Part shown: piece by piece, positions 59,161 through 64,000 of the stretch
Layout of the letters: every line of letters starts with the position of its first letter
How positions within the stretch are numbered: position 1 is the first letter of the stretch
Source of the DNA: Lysobacter oculi
GTDB lineage: Bacteria; Pseudomonadota; Gammaproteobacteria; Xanthomonadales; Xanthomonadaceae
Reading direction: 5' to 3'
Assembly: GCF_003293695.1 (NCBI RefSeq)
Contig: NZ_CP029556.1
Location: 878,001 to 942,000 of the forward strand
DNA length: 64,000 bases
Program-made: the position numbers and the translations under genes
The notes under the pieces: model-generated
What the model was told of the DNA's origin: nothing
What the model saw: the letters and a program-made list of their open reading frames with translations, nothing else
Databases searched by the model: none

Positions 59161-59635
59161 GAATATATGAATGGATGAGGCGGCGTGCGGCCGCCAGCAT
59201 GACGGTTTTCCGCCCGGGCGTCTGCCATGGCAGGGCGCCAACTCTTTATCTGTTACACTCGGCCCGCGAAGCAAGCTACTGATTCCTGCAGGATTTTCAG
59301 GCCGAAAGCCGGGGTCCGCGGAGTGCCGACGAAGCGCAGCCACTGCCCACGGGGCAGCCACGCCAGCGGACCGACGACAGTGGAACAGGTCGCACGCCAC
59401 CCCCGGGAGGCGTGAAAGGAAAACACGTCCCGCCGCCCGCGATGTATCTGCTGGCGACGGCCCAAGGAAAAGTGCAAGAGAGCGCTCCCGCGGCCCGCCG
59501 TGGTGTTGCAGCGCTGGAAAACTTCAGGCGAAGGCCCGCGCCATGCGCGGCCTGCGCCCAGCGGTGACCAGAGGCGAAACGCCCGGCGTTCCGCGTGCCA
59601 GCCCATGAAGGGTGCGAGCGCGCAAGGAACGAACA
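59161..59635 (+). ncRNA. Long rne leader, probably structured 5' UTR
   Basis: 475 bases without a supportable gene between rluC and rne. An extended -10 (TGTTACACT, 59251-59259) would start the transcript near 59266, leaving about 370 bases of leader. It holds several stems: CTGCCC/GGGCAG (59343-59348 with 59352-59357), CACGCC/GGCGTG (59393-59398 with 59409-59414) and AACGCC/GGCGTT (59578-59583 with 59585-59590). Purine-rich GGAAAA stretches lie between them. rne leaders are autoregulatory in enterobacteria (rne5) and Pseudomonas (rne-II); a like role is inferred, but I do not recognise either motif. Confidence 0.5.
59251..59259 (+). promoter_or_regulatory. Extended -10 promoter element of rne
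   Basis: TGTTACACT fits TGnTAnnnT. The region 17 bp upstream lacks a good -35 box, as is common with extended -10 promoters. Placed 377 bases before the rne ATG. Confidence 0.5.
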
Positions 59636-62600
59636 ATGAAGCGCATGCTGATCAACGCGACGCAGGCGGAAGAACTCCGCGTCGCAATCGTCGATGGACA
59701 GAACCTCTACGACATCGACATCGAGCAACCCTCGAAAGAAAACAAGAAATCCAACATCTACAAGGGCAAGATCACCCGTCTTGAACCCTCGCTCGAAGCC
59801 GCCTTCGTCGACTACGGCGCCGAGCGCCACGGCTTCCTTCCGCTGAAGGAAATCTCCCGCGACTACTTCCAGTCAGGCGTTGACCACAACAAGGCCAACA
59901 TCAAGGAACTCCTGCGCGAAGGCCAGGAAGTCGTGGTGCAGGTGGACAAGGAGGAGCGCGGCAACAAGGGCGCCGCCCTGACCACGTTCATCTCGCTGGC
60001 CGGCCGCTACATGGTGCTGATGCCGAACTCCCCGACCGCCGGCGGTGTCTCCCGCCGCATCGAGGGCGAGGACCGCGCCGAACTCAAGCGCGCGATGGAC
60101 GCGCTGGCGATCCCCGACGACATGGGCGTGATCATCCGCACCGCCGGCGTGGGCCGCGATGCCGAGGAACTGCAGTGGGACCTGGACTACCTGCTGAGCG
60201 TGTGGAAGGCGATCGCCGAAGCCGCGCTGTCCAAGCCCGCCCCCTTCCTGATCTACCAGGAGTCGCGCCTGATCATCCGCGCGCTGCGTGACTACATGCG
60301 CGCCGACATCGGCGAGATCCTGGTCGACACGCCGGAGATGTACGAGGAGGCGAAGGAATTCGTCGCCCAAGTGATGCCGCACAACCTGCGCAAGCTCAAG
60401 CACTACACGGACGACACCCCGCTCTTCAACCGCTTCCAGATCGAGTCGCAGATCGAGTCGATCTATGAGCGCGAGGTCCGCCTGCCCTCCGGCGGCGCGC
60501 TGGTCATCGACCAGACCGAAGCGCTGACCGCCATCGACGTCAACTCCGCGCGCGCCACCCGCGGCGGCGACATCGAGGAAACCGCCTTCAACACCAACGT
60601 CGAGGCGGCGGAGGAAGTCGCCCGCCAGCTGCGCCTGCGCGACCTGGGCGGCTTGGTGGTGATCGACTTCATCGACATGTCGTCGAACAAGCACCAGCGC
60701 GAAGTCGAGAACAAGCTGCAGAACGCGCTCAAATACGACCGCGCCCGCGTGCAGATCGGCCGCATCTCGCGCTTCGGCCTGATGGAGATGTCGCGCCAGC
60801 GCCTGCGTCCGTCGCTGGGCGAGAACAGCCAGATCGTCTGCCCGCGCTGCGAAGGCCATGGCCGCATGCGGGGCGTGGAATCGCTGTCGCTGTCCATCCT
60901 GCGCGTGGCCGAAGAGCACGCGATGAAGGACAACACCGGCCAGGTGCTGGTGCAGGCGCCGGTGGAGATCGCCAACTACCTGCTGAACGAGAAGCGCCGC
61001 GCGCTGGCCGAGATCGAACAGCGCCACGACGCGCCGGTGGTGATCGTCGCCGACGAGCAGCTGCAGACGCCGCATTACGAAGTCACCCGCATCCGCGAGA
61101 ACGAACTGGGCGAAGAGACCTCGCGCCCCAGCTACCAGCGCGGCACCCCGCGCAAGCTGCCGACGCATGCGCTGACCAAAGCCCACCTCAACATCCCGGA
61201 TGCGCCGGCGGTCCGCAACGTCAAGCCGGCCCAGCCCGCGCCGATCCGTGCCCCGCGCGAGGAAGCGCCGGCGCCCGCCCCGGCACCGGTCGCGCCCGCC
61301 CCGCAGTTCACCCAGCAGGCGGCGCGCCCGAAGGCCGGTTTCCTGTCGCGCGTCATGCAGTTCTTCACCGGTGATGCCGGCGAAGCCGCGCCCGCCCCGG
61401 CACGCGATGAGCGCAACGAATCGCGCGGTGGCCGCCCGCAGGACCGCCGCAACGGGCGTGATGGCCGCGACGGCCAGAACCGCCAGGGCCAGGGTCGCAA
61501 CGAATCGCGCAACGACCGTGGCGGCAAGCCGCAGGGCAACAAGCCGCAGCAGCCGAAGGACGGTCGCGATGCGCAGCCCAAGCCGCAGGGCGAAGGCCGC
61601 CAGCGTCGCGAGCGCGGCGCTCAGCCGCAGGCCGGTGCCAATCCGGCGCAGGCCCCGAAGGACGCCATCGTCCAGAACGCCAATCCGCCGGTCAACGAGG
61701 CGAATGCCGCCAAGCCGGTGACCGAAGGCAACAAGGAACCGCGCGGCCGTGGTCGCAACCGTCGTGGCGGTCGCGGCAGCGAGGCAGGCGATGCAGCCGC
61801 CGTGGCCGGCACCGTGGCCGATGAAGCCTTGGTGGTCGATACCCCGGTCATCGCGTCACCCGATGCGGCGCAGGTCGCGGTGGATGCGGTGGAATCCGCA
61901 CAGCGCGTGACGGCGGACGAGGCACAGGTCAGCGACGAATCGACCGACGCCAACGGCGATGCGGGCGATGCCAATGGCGAAGGCGCGCGTCGTCGTCGTG
62001 GCCGTCGTGGTGGCCGTCGCCGTCGTCGTGGCGCGGGTGGCGAAGGTGCCGCCGAAGGCCAGGATGCGCTCGACACGCTGGGCGGCGATGACGATGCCCC
62101 GCTATTCGCCGCGCAGAGCGACCAGCCGGAGTTCGACTTCGACGGCCCGGGCCCGGTGGTGACGCCGGCCGTGCGCGCGGAGGAAGCTGCCGCCGTGGCC
62201 GATGCACCGGCTGTTGAACCGGTCGCTGCCTCGAACATCGAGCCCACGCCCTCCCCGGCCGAAGTCGCCGTCGATGTCGTCGAGAAGTCGATGGCCGAAG
62301 TGGCCGCGCCTGTCGAACCGGCGGTCGAGGCGCCGTCTGCACCAGCCCCGACGATGCAGGGCAGCGGCCTGACCTCGATGGCTGCGCGTGGCGGTTCCGG
62401 CAATCCGCGTGCGGCCCTGCCGCTGTCGGCGGCCATCGCAGTCTCGCTGGCGGAAACCGCCTATCGCCCGGTGGCAGCCAAGCCGCAGGCGTCCAGCGAT
62501 ACGGCGCAGGCCCCGGCCATCGAAGCGCAGCCGTCGCAGGTGGAAGCCGTGGCCGAACCCGGCCTGGCCGTGGCCAGCGACGCACCGGCGCCCGGCATCG

Positions 62601-62788
62601 CCACGCCCGCCATTCAAGAAGCCGCGCCCGGCATGAGCATCGCCGATGCGCAGGGTCCGGATGGCGATGCGGCGGCCACGATGGCACCGCAGCAGGCCGA
62701 TACCCTGGCCCAGGCGGCGGAAGCAGTCAGCGTGGAAGCCGAGGCGGAGACGGAAGCCAAGCGCGAAGCGCGCGACGGCCTCGCCTGA
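59636..62788 (+). CDS. rne: Ribonuclease E
   Basis: Main endonuclease of mRNA decay and rRNA/tRNA processing, and scaffold of the degradosome. 1050 residues; ATG 59636 follows AAGGAA. The catalytic half has an S1 domain (about 35-120, [20 protein letters not shown]), the catalytic Asp301 (TAIDVNSAR) and Asp344 (VIDFIDM), and the zinc link CPRC at 402-405. From about residue 520 the chain is disordered: Pro/Ala-rich, then Arg/Gly/Asn/Gln-rich ([17 protein letters not shown]), a dense Arg patch (about nt 61985-62035), and a long Ala/Val/Glu tail. The Arg-rich parts are likely RNA- and partner-binding. Partner sites cannot be assigned. Confidence 0.97.
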   Translation: MKRMLINATQAEELRVAIVDGQNLYDIDIEQPSKENKKSNIYKGKITRLEPSLEAAFVDYGAERHGFLPLKEISRDYFQSGVDHNKANIKELLREGQEVVVQVDKEERGNKGAALTTFISLAGRYMVLMPNSPTAGGVSRRIEGEDRAELKRAMDALAIPDDMGVIIRTAGVGRDAEELQWDLDYLLSVWKAIAEAALSKPAPFLIYQESRLIIRALRDYMRADIGEILVDTPEMYEEAKEFVAQVMPHNLRKLKHYTDDTPLFNRFQIESQIESIYEREVRLPSGGALVIDQTEALTAIDVNSARATRGGDIEETAFNTNVEAAEEVARQLRLRDLGGLVVIDFIDMSSNKHQREVENKLQNALKYDRARVQIGRISRFGLMEMSRQRLRPSLGENSQIVCPRCEGHGRMRGVESLSLSILRVAEEHAMKDNTGQVLVQAPVEIANYLLNEKRRALAEIEQRHDAPVVIVADEQLQTPHYEVTRIRENELGEETSRPSYQRGTPRKLPTHALTKAHLNIPDAPAVRNVKPAQPAPIRAPREEAPAPAPAPVAPAPQFTQQAARPKAGFLSRVMQFFTGDAGEAAPAPARDERNESRGGRPQDRRNGRDGRDGQNRQGQGRNESRNDRGGKPQGNKPQQPKDGRDAQPKPQGEGRQRRERGAQPQAGANPAQAPKDAIVQNANPPVNEANAAKPVTEGNKEPRGRGRNRRGGRGSEAGDAAAVAGTVADEALVVDTPVIASPDAAQVAVDAVESAQRVTADEAQVSDESTDANGDAGDANGEGARRRRGRRGGRRRRRGAGGEGAAEGQDALDTLGGDDDAPLFAAQSDQPEFDFDGPGPVVTPAVRAEEAAAVADAPAVEPVAASNIEPTPSPAEVAVDVVEKSMAEVAAPVEPAVEAPSAPAPTMQGSGLTSMAARGGSGNPRAALPLSAAIAVSLAETAYRPVAAKPQASSDTAQAPAIEAQPSQVEAVAEPGLAVASDAPAPGIATPAIQEAAPGMSIADAQGPDGDAAATMAPQQADTLAQAAEAVSVEAEAETEAKREARDGLA

Positions 62789-62795
62789 TCAGCCA

Positions 62796-62824
62796 ACCAC
62801 GCGGAGTCAAACGCTCCGCGTGGT
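62796..62824. terminator. Hairpin at the convergent 3' ends of rne and the regulator gene
   Basis: A perfect 11-bp stem, ACCACGCGGAG (62796-62806) with CTCCGCGTGGT (62814-62824), 7-base loop. The loop holds the stop codon of the response regulator (62807-62809). No T run. Confidence 0.55.
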
Positions 62825-63451
62825 ATCCGCCAATCCGTACTGGGTCGCCAGGCGGGCCAGTGCGATGGAGTCACGGACCTCGAGCTTCTCGAACAGCCGC
62901 GCCTTGTGCGTGTGGATGGTCTTGGGGCTCAGACTGAGCCGGCGCGCGATCTCGTCCTGGCGAACGCCCTGCACCAGCAGCATCGCAACCTCAAGCTCGC
63001 GCGGCGAGAGCTTCTCGAACGGCGAGCGGTCACGTGCCAGCGTGGACAGCGCCATGCTCTGCGCGATGGAATTGCCCAGATAGCGCTTGCCCCGCGCGAC
63101 TTCGCGCACGGCGTGCACAAGCTCGGCGGCATCCCCGGCCTTGCCCATGTACCCCATCGCACCCGCATCCAGCAGGCGACGCGGCAACGGGCCGTCTTCC
63201 AGCACCGACACCACGACCACCTTGCTCACGCCGGTGCGGCTGATGCGCTCGGTGACTTCCAGGCCGCTGATGCCGGGCAGGTGCAGGTCGCAGAGGACGA
63301 CGTCAGGCTTGAGCCGGCGGATCTGCGGAATCGCTTCCTCGCCGGTATCGGCCTCGCCGACCACCGAGATGTCGACCTCCTGCTCAAGGATCAGGCGCAT
63401 GCCTGCGCGCACCAGCGCATGGTCATCCAGCAAATAGACGCGAATCGTCAT
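62807..63451 (-). CDS. GacA/UvrY-like response regulator (REC + LuxR HTH)
   Basis: Two-component regulator, 214 residues. Receiver domain: acidic pair Asp9-Asp10 (YLLDDH), phosphorylation site Asp55 (VLCDLHLPG), the Ser in VVSVLEDG and the Lys in GYMGKAGD. C-terminal LuxR-type helix-turn-helix (about 143-205: LSPRELEVAMLLVQGVRQDE, LSLSPKTIHTHKARLFEKL). It is closest in pattern to GacA/UvrY, which respond to GacS/BarA and drive Csr small RNAs. In E. coli uvrY is beside uvrC; here neither uvrC nor a sensor kinase is adjacent, so its kinase lies elsewhere. Confidence 0.93.
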   Translation of the reverse strand: MTIRVYLLDDHALVRAGMRLILEQEVDISVVGEADTGEEAIPQIRRLKPDVVLCDLHLPGISGLEVTERISRTGVSKVVVVSVLEDGPLPRRLLDAGAMGYMGKAGDAAELVHAVREVARGKRYLGNSIAQSMALSTLARDRSPFEKLSPRELEVAMLLVQGVRQDEIARRLSLSPKTIHTHKARLFEKLEVRDSIALARLATQYGLADTTRSV

Positions 63452-63478
63452 GGCGGCATCCTGCTACCCAAGGGAATC

Positions 63479-63548
63479 CGGCAGCCTAGGTTGCCGAATA
63501 CCCTGCAGCAAGTCAGGTCGCCGCCGCCGCATCCCTAGGAATATTCCT
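63479..63548. promoter_or_regulatory. Two dyads upstream of the response-regulator gene
   Basis: 63479-63496 (CGGCAGCCTAGGTTGCCG) is an 18-bp palindrome with one G-T mismatch pair, 28 bases upstream of the start codon. 63537-63548 (AGGAATATTCCT) is a perfect 12-bp palindrome in the only AT-rich spot of the 161-base gap. Either could be an operator. Confidence 0.4.
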
Positions 63549-63612
63549 GCAGCGACGACGCGCGTCACGGTATGCAGGTTGACGGACAGCCTTCGTTGGC
63601 TGCCAGCAGCCT

Positions 63613-64000
63613 TCAGTAGCGTGGCGACTGGTGCCAGCGCCAGGCCGTGCCGATGATCTCATCCAGCGATGCATGCACCGGAGACCAGCCGAGTTCCGCC
63701 CGGGCACGTTCGCTGCTGGCCACCAGCGTCGCGGGGTCTCCTTCGCGACGCGGCGCGACTTCGAACGGTACTGCGCGACCCGCCACACGCGATGCGGCTT
63801 CGATCACCTCGCGCACCGAAAACCCCTGCCCGTTCCCCAGATTGAACGCATGGGCGCCTTCGTGTGCCTGCATGTAGGCCAATGCCCGTTCATGCGCCTG
63901 CGCCAGGTCATCGACATGCACGTAATCACGCACGCAGGTGCCATCGGGCGTGGGGTAGTCGGTGCCGAACAGTTTCAGCGCCGGGCCTGTGCCCAGCGCG
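63613..64000 (-). CDS. galE: UDP-glucose 4-epimerase (5' end outside window)
   Basis: C-terminal 128 codons of an extended SDR epimerase, open to the window edge. The visible part has the family sequence LKLFGTDYPTPDGTCVRDYV, VDDLAQAHERAL, the AFNLGNGQGFSVREVIEAA segment and a C-terminal RARAELGWSP. GalE interconverts UDP-glucose and UDP-galactose for surface sugars, linking it with galU at 32.4 kb. The Rossmann motif and Tyr-Lys pair lie beyond the edge. Confidence 0.93.
   Translation of the reverse strand, partial: ALGTGPALKLFGTDYPTPDGTCVRDYVHVDDLAQAHERALAYMQAHEGAHAFNLGNGQGFSVREVIEAASRVAGRAVPFEVAPRREGDPATLVASSERARAELGWSPVHASLDEIIGTAWRWHQSPRY

Overview
The window looks like chromosomal DNA of a gammaproteobacterium of the Xanthomonadaceae/Lysobacteraceae (Lysobacter, Luteimonas, Thermomonas or Pseudoxanthomonas type). 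The grounds are very high GC, GTG and TTG starts at several housekeeping genes, the order ftsK-lolA-rarA, a GacA-type regulator and an L36 protein of the cysteine-poor form typical of xanthomonads, and a large gene of the kind named 'transmembrane repetitive protein' in this family. Genus cannot be fixed from the sequence alone. Almost everything is core genome; I see no prophage, insertion sequence, integron or CRISPR array.

Layout. 1-5 kb: 3' part of ftsK, lolA, a secreted unknown and rarA. 5-7.7 kb: copper-resistance pair copA-copB behind an AT-rich dyad. 7.7-8.0 kb: tRNA-Ala(GGC) and tRNA-Glu(TTC) on the minus strand with a clear promoter and terminator. 8-14.6 kb: DUF1249 gene, divergent ppsR/ppsA, orn, an MscS channel, a DUF2721 membrane protein and tadA. 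14.6-19.7 kb: a cluster of hairpins including a perfect 40-bp palindrome, then guaB - small membrane ORF - guaA (minus), folD and an alpha/beta hydrolase. 19.7-27.3 kb, all minus and tightly packed: ndk, rlmN, pilF, rodZ, yfgM-like, bamB, der and moeB, linking outer-membrane assembly, type IV pilus assembly, cell shape and ribosome maturation. 27.5-31.8 kb: PsrA-like TetR regulator followed by a beta-oxidation operon.

31.9-40.4 kb, minus: cmk, rpsA, ihfB, lapB, a WbpL-type initiating glycosyltransferase, a WbpM-type nucleotide-sugar dehydratase, galU and a secreted unknown. This matches the flanks of the Pseudomonas aeruginosa O-antigen locus without its variable middle. 40.5-45 kb: rpmJ, a small periplasmic protein, then the agmatine-to-putrescine pathway (aguA, aguB) with a lipoprotein gene on the opposite strand between them, and a TraB-family membrane protein. 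45-52.8 kb: one lipoprotein adaptor and two different RND permeases in one operon. 52.9-57.3 kb: two small c-type cytochromes, a TolA/TonB-shaped membrane protein co-directional with nfuA, phhB, and a secreted TonB C-terminal-domain protein. 57.3-64 kb: a secreted-protein gene broken by an in-frame amber codon, rluC, rne with a long leader, a GacA-like response regulator and the 3' part of galE.

The points most worth a second look are the interrupted gene at 57.3-58.1 kb, the hairpin/palindrome cluster at 14.66-14.75 kb, the unlisted 43-codon gene between guaB and guaA, the asymmetric RND pair, and the long rne leader. I did not find convincing evidence for a wholly new defence or mobile system here.
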